This document shows, in pieces, positions 24,776-34,910 of a stretch of DNA of 64,000 nucleotides. Numbering within the stretch: position 1 is the stretch's first letter; each line of letters opens with the position of its first letter. Under the pieces are notes generated by a model, which was not told the origin of the DNA, did not search any database, and was given only the letters and a program-made list of their open reading frames with translations. Both the position numbers and the translations under genes were made by a program. Origin of the DNA: an uncultured Porphyromonadaceae bacterium (GTDB lineage Bacteria; Bacteroidota; Bacteroidia; Bacteroidales; Muribaculaceae); contig URSD01000004.1 in the NCBI GenBank assembly GCA_900550395.1, positions 21,183 through 85,182 on the forward strand, read 5' to 3'.

Positions 24776-27700
24776 ATGATTAATCGGATTTTGCGAAAAA
24801 CGATTGTTCGCATCAGCGAAACAGTTGTGATGCTATGCCTTTTGCTGCCTGCCATGTCACTGCAGGCGATGGCTGCGTCAAAGATTTCTGTTTCCGGCAC
24901 CGTTACGTCACAAATTGAGGACGAACCTCTTGCCGGAGCCAGCGTGAGAATTAAGGGTACGTCCTTGAGCGTGACTACCGATGTTGACGGAAAGTATGAG
25001 ATTCTTGCCGAAAAAGGGCAGGTGCTGCAATTTTCTTATATCGGCTACAAGTCTAAGGAAGTAACGATAGACCGTAACGTCATCAATGTGGCTCTGGATG
25101 AGGACCGCACGCTGCTTGACGATGTGGTAGTAGTCGGATATGGCACGATGAAGCGCAGCGATATCACCGGTTCGGTGGTTTCGGTGGGCGCTGATGAAAT
25201 CAAGAAGACTATTGTCACATCCGTCGACCAGGCTCTTCAAGGACGAGCTGCCGGTGTGCAGGTGACTCAGAACTCCGGCTCGCCTGGCGGTGGCATATCG
25301 GTCGCTATCCGTGGTGTCAACTCTCTTAATGGTAACGAACCTCTTTATGTTATTGACGGCGTGGCCGTGGATGGAAAGTCATCCGACGGCAAGACGTCTG
25401 CGCTGTCTACGGTCAACCCTTCCGACATCATGTCCATTGAGGTTCTCAAGGATGCATCCGCCACAGCTATCTATGGCTCGCGGGCATCCAACGGTGTGGT
25501 GCTCATCACCACCCGGCATGGACAGGCCGGCAAGACTCGTGTTACCTACGAGGGATACTATGCGCTGCAGCAGATTCCGAAGCGGTTGAAGACAATGAAT
25601 CTCCGCCAATACGCACAGCTTTATAATGAGCGCGTGGAGGTGCTTGGATGGGGCGAGCGTGAGGAGTTTGCAGACCCGTCTGTGCTTGGCGACGGTACAG
25701 ACTGGCAGAAAGAAATCTTCGGTAATGCCGGCATGTGGAACCATCAGGTATCCGTCAGCGGCGGTACGGAATCTACGCAGTTCCTTGTAAGCGGCAGCTA
25801 TACCGACCAGAAAGGTATTGCTGTAGGCTCGGGATTCGAGCGTTTCACCGCCCGTATCAATGTGGACACCAAAATCACCAAGTGGCTTCAGATTGGAGCC
25901 CAGTCTTCGCTTTCACATACCAAGCGCAACAACACTATCGACGATAACGGTGTCATTCAGACGGCTCTGCGTCAGTTGCCCGAAGTGCCGGCCCGCAATC
26001 CCGACGGCTCATGGGGCTATCAGGAGAACAACCAGCTGGGCATTTACTATACCAATCCCTTGGCTGACGCTCTCACGCGTACCAACTACAACAAAGGTCT
26101 TCAGGCTATGGTAAATGCCTATGCCAACGTGACTCTGCTTCCCGGACTCACAGCACGCGTAGAGTACGGCGGCACATTTGATTATGGCAACTGGTATTTC
26201 TTCCAGCCTGAGATGACCATAGGTCAGTTCACGCAGAACAGCAATAGTCAGCGTCAGTCCTCCAATAGCCGTTACACCAGCTTCAAGCAGTATATCACAT
26301 ACATGAGGGATTTCGGCAAGCATGGCATCAACATCATGGCCGGCCATGAATCTCAGGAGTCGAAGTGGGAAAACCTTTCTGCTTCACGTCAAGGCTATCT
26401 GTTCAACAATGTGACATCCATCAACGTCGGTGACTTGAAAACAGCCTCCAATGGCAGCGGCAGCGGATGCTTTGCCATAGAGTCATATTATGGTCGTCTA
26501 AATTATAACTTTGACAACCGTTATCTCTTCACCGCTACTCTGCGTGCCGACGGTTCTTCTGCATTCGGCCCCGACAACCGGTGGGGCTGGTTCCCGTCAG
26601 TTGCTCTTGCATGGCGAATGAAGAACGAATCATTCCTGAAGAAAGTAGATTGGCTCTCCGATGCCAAGTTACGTCTTGGCTGGGGCCTTGTGGGCAATCA
26701 GAACGCAGGCAACTACGCTTACGGATCCACAATGACTACCTGGGCCACAGCGTGGGGCTCCGGTTTCGCGCCCGGCAATTTTGCCAACAGCAAGCTGAAA
26801 TGGGAGGAAACGCACTCCTATAACATAGGTCTTGACCTCGCCATGTTCAACAATCGTGTGGAGTTCATCTTTGACGCTTATCTGAAGAATACCGACAATC
26901 TCCTTATGCAGGCTGCCCTTCCGGCTTACATAAGCGGAGTCATAGCCTCTCCTTGGGTGAATACCGGCGAGATGCGCAACAAAGGTTTTGAATTCACTCT
27001 CAACACGGTCAATATCTCCAACCGAGACCTTACATGGACCTCGGGCCTGACCTTCTCGCTCAACCGCAACAAGGTACTCAAGCTTTATACCGAGAGCACA
27101 GGCATTCAGGGTAAAATCGGCAACGATGTATTCACTTATACCACTGTCGGCAACCCTGTGGCCCAGTTCTACGGCTATAAGGTAATCGGCATGTTCGAGA
27201 AAGAGAGCGACTTCTACAAAAAAGATGCCAACGGCGATTTTATCCTTGACGCTTCCGGCAACCGCCAGTTCGTGGCTATCCCTGAAAACAAAGAAATAAA
27301 GTATGGTACGGGCGTGTGGTATGGCGACTACATTTATGAGGACCTTAACGATGATGGCGTCATCGACGAGAAAGACCGCACCTATATCGGTAATCCCGAG
27401 CCCAAATTCTCTTTCGGTTTCAACAATACCATAACCTGGAAGGGATTCGACTTCAACCTGTTCCTTACCGGCTCGGTAGGTAACGACGGCTACAACTATT
27501 TGCTTCAGGAACAGAGCGACCCTGCCAACCGTTGGTCGACACTCGCCTCTGTGTGTGATTTTACAAAGGTAGGACTTATCGATCCTGACGGAGAACGCAC
27601 TCTTGACAACATGTATGTTACCAATCCCGGTGCATCCACATATCGTATCGATCAGGCGGCATCCAATCAGAATTCACGCACGAGCAACGTTTATGTCGAA

Positions 27701-27949
27701 GATGCCTCTTACCTGCGCATCAAGAACCTTTCGCTCGGATACACTCTGCCTGCGTCGTTCACCCGCAAATTCAGTGTTGAGTCGCTGCGTGTGTACTGCA
27801 ATATACAGAATCTGTACACATTCACGAAGTACAAAGGATATGATCCGGAAATCGGTGCCTATAATCAGCAGGTGCTTCTGCGCGGCATAGACTACGCGCG
27901 TTATCCCTCACAGCGTATGTTCACCTTTGGCCTGAATCTCAGCCTATAA
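24776..27949 (+). CDS. susC: SusC-type TonB-dependent outer-membrane transporter
   Basis: This 1057-residue protein imports oligosaccharides across the outer membrane with its SusD partner. After a long signal peptide (ending near AMAAS) come a carboxypeptidase-regulatory-like domain (SGTVTSQIEDEPLAGASVRI), a TonB-box region (LLDDVVVVGYGTMKRSDITG), the plug (DQALQGRAAGVQVTQNSG; VAIRGVNSLNGNEPLYVIDG) and a large barrel that ends in a family-typical FGLNLSL with a terminal aromatic/hydrophobic strand. Length is normal for SusC. It would be energised by the TonB-ExbBD system. The next gene is susD 31 bases downstream, giving the hallmark pair of a PUL. Confidence 0.96.
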   Translation: MINRILRKTIVRISETVVMLCLLLPAMSLQAMAASKISVSGTVTSQIEDEPLAGASVRIKGTSLSVTTDVDGKYEILAEKGQVLQFSYIGYKSKEVTIDRNVINVALDEDRTLLDDVVVVGYGTMKRSDITGSVVSVGADEIKKTIVTSVDQALQGRAAGVQVTQNSGSPGGGISVAIRGVNSLNGNEPLYVIDGVAVDGKSSDGKTSALSTVNPSDIMSIEVLKDASATAIYGSRASNGVVLITTRHGQAGKTRVTYEGYYALQQIPKRLKTMNLRQYAQLYNERVEVLGWGEREEFADPSVLGDGTDWQKEIFGNAGMWNHQVSVSGGTESTQFLVSGSYTDQKGIAVGSGFERFTARINVDTKITKWLQIGAQSSLSHTKRNNTIDDNGVIQTALRQLPEVPARNPDGSWGYQENNQLGIYYTNPLADALTRTNYNKGLQAMVNAYANVTLLPGLTARVEYGGTFDYGNWYFFQPEMTIGQFTQNSNSQRQSSNSRYTSFKQYITYMRDFGKHGINIMAGHESQESKWENLSASRQGYLFNNVTSINVGDLKTASNGSGSGCFAIESYYGRLNYNFDNRYLFTATLRADGSSAFGPDNRWGWFPSVALAWRMKNESFLKKVDWLSDAKLRLGWGLVGNQNAGNYAYGSTMTTWATAWGSGFAPGNFANSKLKWEETHSYNIGLDLAMFNNRVEFIFDAYLKNTDNLLMQAALPAYISGVIASPWVNTGEMRNKGFEFTLNTVNISNRDLTWTSGLTFSLNRNKVLKLYTESTGIQGKIGNDVFTYTTVGNPVAQFYGYKVIGMFEKESDFYKKDANGDFILDASGNRQFVAIPENKEIKYGTGVWYGDYIYEDLNDDGVIDEKDRTYIGNPEPKFSFGFNNTITWKGFDFNLFLTGSVGNDGYNYLLQEQSDPANRWSTLASVCDFTKVGLIDPDGERTLDNMYVTNPGASTYRIDQAASNQNSRTSNVYVEDASYLRIKNLSLGYTLPASFTRKFSVESLRVYCNIQNLYTFTKYKGYDPEIGAYNQQVLLRGIDYARYPSQRMFTFGLNLSL

Positions 27950-27980
27950 TCATTGTCTAACACCAGTTGAATCACATAAC

Positions 27981-29642
27981 ATGAAACTTTCAAAATATAT
28001 CATCGGGCTGGCCGTACTGCTTGGCGCCACATCCTGTGGAGATGATTTTCTCAACAAAGTTCCTGACGGAGAATATGTTGAGGACAACTTCTACGCTTCC
28101 GATGCCGCTGTCGCCTCTTCTACGGCGCCGCTATACAATCGAGCTTGGTTTGACTACAACTCCCGCGCCATCTGGATGCTGGGCAGCATGAGAGCCAATG
28201 ACGTCTACTCGCCGTACAATTCGCCGCAGTTCGCCTTGTTCACAGTGGATGCTCTGAATTCCGATCTCGCCAATGCATGGCAGGGACTCTTCTCGGTCGT
28301 GACTATGGCAAATGCCACACTGCACAATGTCAGCACCAAGTGTACGGACGATGTTTCGGAGGCTGCCAAAAAAACCGCCATCGCCGAGGCTCGACTGATG
28401 AGAGCTTGTGCCTATTATTATGCCGTGCATATCTGGGGACCCGTAATCCTGTTTGAGGATAACCAGGAAGTGGTGGACAACCCTGTGCGTCCGCGCAACT
28501 ACGAGGAGGATGTATTTGAATTCATCATCCGAGACCTCCAGTATGCCGCCGACAACCTTCCTGAGTCGCCTGCCGCTACCGGCCGTGCTACTTGCTGGAG
28601 TGCAAAGGCCATGCTGGCTAAGACGTATCTCAGCCGTTCGGGCTGGGGCAAGACCGAACGCGATCAGGCTGACCTTGACAAGTGCAAGGAGATTTGCCTT
28701 GACATTATCGAGCATAGCGGAGCACAGCTGATGGACGACTACCATGACTTGTTTAAATATCGCCATAACAACAATATCGAGTCTTTGCTCCAGCTCCAGT
28801 GGTACGCTTCCGCCGATGGCCCCTGGTACGTTAAGAACACCCTTAACTCCGACTTATGCGGCGACTCAAAGATGATGTCGGGCGTTGCTTCGTGGAGCGC
28901 CCTTGGTCCCGGAGCCGAAATGCTCATGCAGTACCGGTATATCGGCAGCAATGGCCAATACAAATGGGAGACTATACGTCGTGATGCCACGTTCGTGACC
29001 CCGGGCGTACACTATGACTATATCTGCATTGCTGACGGCGGCTATACCTACGATGGTACCTCTTCTATCCTCAAGAAAGGTGTCCCTGGCGGCCCTGACG
29101 ACGACAATGACGGCCTTGTGTCCGACATGAACTCTCCGCTTAACACGTATATCGTGCGTCTTGCCAATATATATCTTACCTATACAGAAGCATGTCTCGG
29201 CAACAAAGCCTCTATCTCCGGCAATGAAATACAGTATTTCAATGCTCTGCGCCGTCGTGCAGGTATCGATGAGGTGGCTTCTGTCACTCTTGACGACCTT
29301 ATACGCGAGAATCGAGTGGAGTTTTCTCTGGAATATCAGAACTGGTACTATCTGATAGACATCTACAAATGGAAGCCGGAAAAGATGTTGCAGTACTTCA
29401 ACAGCCAGTACCGCGGTTACACCTGGGATAAAATAGAGATAGGCAAGAACCAGGAGATTTCTTTCGTATCCAGCGGCGATGGCTGGAAAACATATGTGGA
29501 GACTCCTATCGGACCATTGGTAGAGCCCGAGATAAAGGCCAACATCACCGAGAGAAGCATATTCCTGCCATATCCCGAAACGGATGTGATTCAGAATCCG
29601 CTGCTTAGAGCAGAGCCGCAACATTACAATTTTAACGACTAA
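27981..29642 (+). CDS. susD: SusD-type surface glycan-binding lipoprotein
   Basis: This 553-residue lipoprotein forms the lid of the SusC transporter and binds glycan. The signal peptide ends in a lipobox (GATSCGDDFLNK); the acidic residues after the Cys fit the Bacteroidota surface-export signal. RagB/SusD features include SNDLANAWQGLFSVV-like packing (seen as NSDLANAWQGLFSVVTMANA), AEARLMRACAYYYAVHIWG, and the C-terminal NALRRRAGI and IRENRVEFSLEYQNWYYLID. TPR-like helices would contact SusC. It follows susC directly. Confidence 0.95.
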   Translation: MKLSKYIIGLAVLLGATSCGDDFLNKVPDGEYVEDNFYASDAAVASSTAPLYNRAWFDYNSRAIWMLGSMRANDVYSPYNSPQFALFTVDALNSDLANAWQGLFSVVTMANATLHNVSTKCTDDVSEAAKKTAIAEARLMRACAYYYAVHIWGPVILFEDNQEVVDNPVRPRNYEEDVFEFIIRDLQYAADNLPESPAATGRATCWSAKAMLAKTYLSRSGWGKTERDQADLDKCKEICLDIIEHSGAQLMDDYHDLFKYRHNNNIESLLQLQWYASADGPWYVKNTLNSDLCGDSKMMSGVASWSALGPGAEMLMQYRYIGSNGQYKWETIRRDATFVTPGVHYDYICIADGGYTYDGTSSILKKGVPGGPDDDNDGLVSDMNSPLNTYIVRLANIYLTYTEACLGNKASISGNEIQYFNALRRRAGIDEVASVTLDDLIRENRVEFSLEYQNWYYLIDIYKWKPEKMLQYFNSQYRGYTWDKIEIGKNQEISFVSSGDGWKTYVETPIGPLVEPEIKANITERSIFLPYPETDVIQNPLLRAEPQHYNFND

Positions 29643-29653
29643 TACACCGTATC

Positions 29654-31141
29654 ATGAACAGATTATATATAATGTTGGCTGTATTGCTTGCCAATATCGT
29701 AATGCTTTCGCTGCCATCCTGTACGGACGATGACAACGGAGGCGGTCAGCCGGAGATCGACTGCGTGCGTACTACCGATCCGGAACGTGCCGACTCGACA
29801 TTCACCGATGCCACCGTGGGGCAGATGATACTTATCCAGGGTCGGAATCTGAACAATGCCGTTCATGTGTACATCAACGACCAGGATGTATACTTCAACA
29901 GTAACTATAATACTTCGACCCACCTTATCGTCACCATACCCTCCGACCTCGTTGTCGCAGGCGTCGATGATACTCTGCCCCTTGAAATCAGAGTGGAGAC
30001 AACCCATGGCACCGCGACGTATTCATTCCATGTCATTGCCGGCCTTCCGTCTCTGGAACTGTACAAAGCCGACCTGCCGGTGAATGACGAGGGTATTCCA
30101 GAAATGGTGCCCGGACAGGAGGTGACTCTTGTGGGAGCTTTGCTGCATGAGGTGCAGCACCTCTATGTCACAGACCTTGACACAGTACCACTCTTCGAAA
30201 TCAACGAATACGCGCTTAATGCCGACCGCACCGAGCTCAAACTCAAGATGCCTCTTGACAAGGAGATTCCGGATTATGGTATCTTCATGCTTGAATGCTA
30301 TGCCGGCAACGCTTACTGCGGATTCTCCAAATCGCCGATGGCGCCGGAGGTATATGACGTTATTCCGGATATGCCGATTCCGGGCCAGACAGTCGTCATC
30401 AGAGGCAAATACCTCACGAATCTGACTGCGTTGAACCTTGGTGGTGAGATTGCTGTCAATGTTAATGACGTAACAGAGAACGAAACCATGACAGAGCTCA
30501 GGTTCACAATGCCCGATCAGCTGCCCACAAAGGAGGGCTCCAACGGACTTATCTCGATAAGCACGCTTGGTGGTAAGGCTACGGCCCCGTTCTATCGCTA
30601 TGAACTGATTTTTGAGGACTTTGACGGCAACGGTACATCGATGATGTGGCAGTGGGGCACGAATAACGGCTGGGGCGTCAGTGAGCCTGCCGGTTTCACA
30701 TTCCCCGGAATCTCCGGCAATGTCCTGAGTTTTGACGGTTCGAATACCGGTTGGTGGAACAATGAATATGTACACGGCAAGGCAATGCCCGAGAGCATTG
30801 ATGCATCCACACCGCTGGATGATATTGAATTCCGCTATGAGGTGTATCTCGTCGAGGATGCCGAACTGACATCCAATATCGGCTTGTTCAATGTGACGGT
30901 ATCTGTGCCCGTGGCAGACGCTGTCGAGGGTAAGTTGCTTCCCGGCCGGTGGATGTCGGTAATCATACCCATGACCCAGTTCGGCGCCGGATTCTCCACA
31001 TGGGGCGAGCTGGCGGCCACCAATAATCTCGATGCCGACAACTTCGTGATATCCCATAACACAAGTGCGGCAGGCAGCATGCACACCGCTTATGATAACT
31101 TCCGTTTCTACGTAAAAACAGCCATAGACGAAAATGAATAA
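29654..31141 (+). CDS. IPT/TIG-domain surface glycan-binding lipoprotein
   Basis: This 495-residue protein has a lipoprotein signal (VMLSLPSCTDDDNGGG) and tandem immunoglobulin-like IPT/TIG domains, shown by repeats of the type GQMILIQGRNLNNAVHVYIND, GQEVTLVGALLHEVQHLYV and GQTVVIRGKYLTNLTALNLGG. The C-terminal part (EDFDGNGTSMMWQWGTNNGW onwards) is rich in Trp and Gly and is likely the glycan-binding domain, as in the SGBP-B proteins of hemicellulose PULs. It probably holds the polysaccharide at the cell surface near the GH5 enzyme. It starts 11 bases after susD and overlaps the GH5 gene by 8 bases. Confidence 0.85.
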   Translation: MNRLYIMLAVLLANIVMLSLPSCTDDDNGGGQPEIDCVRTTDPERADSTFTDATVGQMILIQGRNLNNAVHVYINDQDVYFNSNYNTSTHLIVTIPSDLVVAGVDDTLPLEIRVETTHGTATYSFHVIAGLPSLELYKADLPVNDEGIPEMVPGQEVTLVGALLHEVQHLYVTDLDTVPLFEINEYALNADRTELKLKMPLDKEIPDYGIFMLECYAGNAYCGFSKSPMAPEVYDVIPDMPIPGQTVVIRGKYLTNLTALNLGGEIAVNVNDVTENETMTELRFTMPDQLPTKEGSNGLISISTLGGKATAPFYRYELIFEDFDGNGTSMMWQWGTNNGWGVSEPAGFTFPGISGNVLSFDGSNTGWWNNEYVHGKAMPESIDASTPLDDIEFRYEVYLVEDAELTSNIGLFNVTVSVPVADAVEGKLLPGRWMSVIIPMTQFGAGFSTWGELAATNNLDADNFVISHNTSAAGSMHTAYDNFRFYVKTAIDENE

Positions 31142-32609
31142 ACTAATTTCCATAAACCGGCTTGTGCTTGCCATGGGCCTGTTGCTATCCGCTTTCGGCC
31201 TCATGTCTTGTTCCGATGATGACAATAAATTTGTACCGGACGGGGCGGTGGAACTGTCAGTTACTGACCACGGTGCAGATGTAGACGCCTTGAGTTTCAA
31301 CAATTATGGCGGAAGCAAACTGCTGACTCTTGTGACAAATGCGTACTGGGAAATCAGTGTGTCGGATGGTGCCGACTGGCTTGTGCTCTCAAACCGGTCT
31401 GGCGATCCTACCATACTGAACGATCCCGATAAAGAGGATGAACCGCGATATATCAAGCTTACGGCAAAACCGTTGGGCAATGATGCTACCCGCACTTGCG
31501 TTGTGACATTCCGTGCGGCGGATAAGGTAAAGACCATAACAATAACTCAGCAGCAGCCTGAGGCCGCCGACGAAGCCGGATGGGAAAGTGCTCATGTTGC
31601 CAATCGTAATATGGGTGTGGGTGTGAATCTGTGGAATACACTGGATGCCACCGGCGATTGGTTTGACCCCGATGATATTGTGGCTTGCGAAACCTGCTGG
31701 GGGCAACCTCTTGCAAAGCAGGAGTGGTTCGACGCTGTGGCCGCATCCGGTTTCAAAGCCGTGCGTGTGCCTGTGACCTGGAAACTGCATATCGATGAAA
31801 ATGGCAAGGTCAAGGAACCTTGGATGAATCGTGTGGAAGAGGTTGTCAACTATGCTCTCAATGCCGGTCTGTACTGCATAGTTAATGTGCACCATGACAC
31901 TGGCAGCGGAGGATGGGTATGTGCCGATTTGGCCAATATCGAGTCGATTTCCGAAAAATTCGCCGGCCTGTGGACGCAGATCGCCGACCGCTTCAATAAG
32001 TACGACCATAAGCTCCTTTTCGAAGGCTATAACGAGGTGCTCGATCAGAATGATTCATGGGTAGAGCCTGTGGAGGGCGGATACGAGGCGATAAATATCC
32101 TTGCGCAGACCTTTGTGGATGCTGTCCGTGCTACCGGAGGCAATAACCTTCACCGTAATCTTATTGTCAACACCTATGGAGGCGGAGGCAGTGCCACACG
32201 TCTTAAGAATATGGTGATGCCTGCCGATAAGATACCGGGCCATTTGATGCTTCAGGTTCACAATTATACTCCTGCGGGTTTCTCAAACCTTGATGGCTCG
32301 CTGAATGAAGATATTCCTGTAGAAGAACTGCCTTTGTGGACAAAGAGCTACGAGAAACTTCTGGGAGATGAGCTTGATATGCTTATTGAGTATTCCAATA
32401 CTTACGGAGTTCCCGTCGTAATCGGCGAGTGCGGGGCCTACGAGCGAATTTTGGAAGAGGAACGAGCTAAATACAGCGAGTTTATCACAACATATTCCCG
32501 TACCCGTGCAAATATCAGCGTGTTCTTCTGGGGACAACTGATAGACAGAACCACCTGTGAGGAATTATATCCATTGTTTATTGATGGCTTCTTGAAAGGA
32601 TTGAATTGA
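31134..32609 (+). CDS. BACON-GH5 endo-beta-glucanase (probably subfamily 4), surface lipoprotein
   Basis: This 491-residue lipoprotein (lipobox FGLMSCSDDDN, acidic export tail) begins with a BACON domain (about residues 30-145; ELSVTDHGADVDALSF to KVKTITITQQQPE) and continues with a GH5 barrel. GH5 marks: VGVNLWNTLDATGDWF, ETCWGQPLAKQEWF, FKAVRVPVTWKLHI, acid/base Glu301 in FEGYNEVLD and nucleophile Glu432 in VVIGECGAYERI. The ET-x-WG-x-P pattern is what I associate with subfamily GH5_4, whose members cut xyloglucan, mixed-linkage glucan or glucomannan. It would make the first cut at the surface and is the last PUL gene, ending just before a strong terminator. Confidence 0.9.
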   Translation: MNKLISINRLVLAMGLLLSAFGLMSCSDDDNKFVPDGAVELSVTDHGADVDALSFNNYGGSKLLTLVTNAYWEISVSDGADWLVLSNRSGDPTILNDPDKEDEPRYIKLTAKPLGNDATRTCVVTFRAADKVKTITITQQQPEAADEAGWESAHVANRNMGVGVNLWNTLDATGDWFDPDDIVACETCWGQPLAKQEWFDAVAASGFKAVRVPVTWKLHIDENGKVKEPWMNRVEEVVNYALNAGLYCIVNVHHDTGSGGWVCADLANIESISEKFAGLWTQIADRFNKYDHKLLFEGYNEVLDQNDSWVEPVEGGYEAINILAQTFVDAVRATGGNNLHRNLIVNTYGGGGSATRLKNMVMPADKIPGHLMLQVHNYTPAGFSNLDGSLNEDIPVEELPLWTKSYEKLLGDELDMLIEYSNTYGVPVVIGECGAYERILEEERAKYSEFITTYSRTRANISVFFWGQLIDRTTCEELYPLFIDGFLKGLN

Positions 32610-32651
32610 CGACACTGCTGTCCGGATTCTTACCGGTTGCATACATATAAG

Positions 32652-32692
32652 AAGAAGTGCGAATCAGAGTCTCGCTCCGATTCGCACTTCTT
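32652..32692. terminator. Bidirectional terminator at the end of the PUL
   Basis: A 14-bp perfect stem (AAGAAGTGCGAATC with its complement) and a 13-base loop are followed by a T-rich stretch. It separates the convergent GH5 and TonB-dependent receptor genes and has T or A runs on both sides. Confidence 0.85.
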
Positions 32693-32717
32693 TTTCGTTC
32701 TGTTTTCAGTATGGTTA

Positions 32718-34796
32718 CTATCTTCCTCCGGCAGTGGATCGATCGGCGTTGGCATCAACGTCGACGAGTTTACGGGCGCCTTGTTTCTGTCGTCCCCACT
32801 GAAGATTGTAAGCAACGGCGATGTAAGGCATGCGCAGGTCGAGACGCATATGCTGCTCGTTGCGGTTCCATCGGCTTAACGATTTGCTGCCGCGGTCGTA
32901 TTTGCCGAATGGCATGATTATTCCGGCGCTGAACTGCCACGCTTTCATGTTGTAGCTGAGGTCAATGATGTTTAGATCCTCTCCCCAGGAGATCTTTTCA
33001 CCCCAAAGGTCCCGCTGTGCGCGGATGTATTGCCCTGAAAGCTCAAACCCCCAGTGGGAAAGCTGTATCTGGGCGTTGCCACTCCATCGGTTGCTGTGGT
33101 GGGTATAGCCCGTGCCGCGCATCCTCTCCATGCGGAATTGCAGATAGCCGCTTGCCGTGAGCCAGTTCGGTATAATTTCAATCTGTGGAGCGAGGAAGAA
33201 CGATAGATTCTCCAGCCCGCGGCTGTTCTCGTAAGTGGTGACGAGATTCTTGTCCTCCCACAGCATAAGCGGCGTGATGGCATTCGGCGACGTGAATGCG
33301 CGTATGCCGAAGGAGCCGCTGACGCGGGGCAGGTTGAAACCGTAGCGGAATGTAAGCATATAGGAGTTCGCCGTTTTCAGATTCTGATTGCCGACGCGCC
33401 ACTGGAAGCCGTCGAGCTGCTGCGGCACGATGTTGGTCTCTGCCAGCGACGGTGCCGACTGCCACGACGTGAAGTTGAGACGCAGGTTGTGGTTCTGATT
33501 CAGGGAATAGGTCAGGGTAGCCTGAGGCCGTGGGCTCCAGGAGTGATTGCCCTGGTCGGTTTCTTTGAAGAGGAAGTCGGTGTATTGCACGCCCATTCCG
33601 GCCGTAGCCGTCCACTTGCCGAAGCGGTGGAAATATTCGGCGAACAGGTAGACCTTGTCCTGCCGCTGATGAAATATGTCGCCGTCGAGATTCAGGTATT
33701 TCGATCGGTTGCGGTTGGCTGTATATGACGCGCCTGCCGTCAGCCTGCCGTTACCCCAGTTCTTGATATAATCCGCTTCTATGGCGTATGCCTGGTTGTG
33801 GTCTCTGATGTCGGTGTGTATGTCGGTCAGGTATCCTGTGGCGCCCGGAAGTTGCTCAAGATAGTCGGAAAATGTTTGTCCGGAATAGAACGAGCTGCTG
33901 ACGTTGACGACGAGCATTTGTTTGCGTGGCAGGCTCTGTTGCCAGTACAGCGAGAGCGACGGGGTGGTGCCTTTGTCGCCGTGCGAGTCGGTAAGCAGAA
34001 TGTCATCAGAGCCGTTGCTCAGCGAAAGCAGACCTTTGTAACGGGTCTTGTCGGTGATACACTGATTCAGTATGAATTCAGCCATAAATACGGTGGTGTC
34101 GGGTTTTATATAGCTGTATGAGGTCCATGCGGCTGCCGTTGAACAGTCCATCGTCCCGCCGCGCGATGTCTCTTCGCGCGTAAGCGATACTCCGTCGGGG
34201 AATGTGAACGTTTCGGTGTAGTCACGATGGGTCTTTATTTTGTTGGTGAGCTTGAAATTGCCTCCGACTTCCCATTGCGACGGACCGGAATTGAATTTAG
34301 CGTCGGTCATATAGAATCCCCATGCCTGATTGAGCGCCGGCCGTGCCGATGTCATGAGCGAGCCGCCGGCCGACGGATTGCTGACGATGAAGTTGAGTAC
34401 GTGGGTGGCGCCGCCGTAGCGCAGCCCCGGATTGTCAATCCATTCCACACGCCGGATGGTTTCGGGAAGCAACGCCTGCACCTGCTCGATTCCTGCCTGA
34501 CGTCCGTTGATGCGGAGCTGAACTGTTTGTCCGGCGGCCTGGATGGTGCCGAGGGCCTCGCTGACGGATAGGGCTGGAATCATAAGGTTGCCGAGTAGCT
34601 GAAGTCCGTTTTTGGAAGCATCTACGGCGCTTTGCGACGGATGGTAGACATCCATGTCGGCCTTACGTATTACTTTCGGAGCTTCAATCACAATCTCATG
34701 CAGTTCCTGCGCGTGAATGGAGTCTGCTGCCTCTGTCTGTGCCGATGCGGCGAACACCGGCAATAATGCCGCAGCGATTGATATTGTCTTTTTCAT
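32718..34796 (-). CDS. TonB-dependent receptor-like outer-membrane barrel protein
   Basis: This 692-residue protein starts at the ATG at 34796 with a clear signal peptide (MKKTISIAAALLPVFAASAQ). A plug-like domain follows (LHEIVIEAPKVIRKADMDVYHPSQ; LRINGRQAGIEQVQALLPETIRRVEWIDNPGLRYG), then a barrel rich in aromatic alternating strands. The plug style (VQALLPETIRRVE, NPGLRYG) fits the outer-membrane beta-barrel group of TonB receptors that lack SusD partners. Substrate is unknown; metal, vitamin or peptide uptake are all possible. No SusD, no carboxypeptidase-like domain. It is transcribed alone, away from the PUL, with a -7 box at 34828-34835. Confidence 0.85.
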   Translation of the reverse strand: MKKTISIAAALLPVFAASAQTEAADSIHAQELHEIVIEAPKVIRKADMDVYHPSQSAVDASKNGLQLLGNLMIPALSVSEALGTIQAAGQTVQLRINGRQAGIEQVQALLPETIRRVEWIDNPGLRYGGATHVLNFIVSNPSAGGSLMTSARPALNQAWGFYMTDAKFNSGPSQWEVGGNFKLTNKIKTHRDYTETFTFPDGVSLTREETSRGGTMDCSTAAAWTSYSYIKPDTTVFMAEFILNQCITDKTRYKGLLSLSNGSDDILLTDSHGDKGTTPSLSLYWQQSLPRKQMLVVNVSSSFYSGQTFSDYLEQLPGATGYLTDIHTDIRDHNQAYAIEADYIKNWGNGRLTAGASYTANRNRSKYLNLDGDIFHQRQDKVYLFAEYFHRFGKWTATAGMGVQYTDFLFKETDQGNHSWSPRPQATLTYSLNQNHNLRLNFTSWQSAPSLAETNIVPQQLDGFQWRVGNQNLKTANSYMLTFRYGFNLPRVSGSFGIRAFTSPNAITPLMLWEDKNLVTTYENSRGLENLSFFLAPQIEIIPNWLTASGYLQFRMERMRGTGYTHHSNRWSGNAQIQLSHWGFELSGQYIRAQRDLWGEKISWGEDLNIIDLSYNMKAWQFSAGIIMPFGKYDRGSKSLSRWNRNEQHMRLDLRMPYIAVAYNLQWGRQKQGARKLVDVDANADRSTAGGR

Positions 34797-34827
34797 ATTG
34801 GCTGTAATCATTGTCATATTTCAGACG

Positions 34828-34835
34828 CAAAATTA
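34828..34835 (-). promoter_or_regulatory. -7 box for the TonB-dependent receptor gene
   Basis: TAATTTTG on the minus strand matches TAnnTTTG and lies 31 bases before the chosen start. A TTTG (34862-34865) is present upstream but at a spacing of 26, longer than the usual 19-22. Confidence 0.45.
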
Positions 34836-34880
34836 CAACCGTTTGTGACAGCCGTTCTCAACAAATGTTGAAAAAACAAT

Positions 34881-34910
34881 ACTGCCGGAGTCTTCGCAGA
34901 GTCCGGCAGT
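34881..34910 (-). terminator. Terminator-like hairpin downstream of the phosphoesterase gene
   Basis: ACTGCCGGA and TCCGGCAGT form a 9-bp stem that can extend through the loop. Read on the minus strand it is followed by ATTGTTTTTT, the form of an intrinsic terminator for the operon coming from 36229-35130. Confidence 0.6.
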
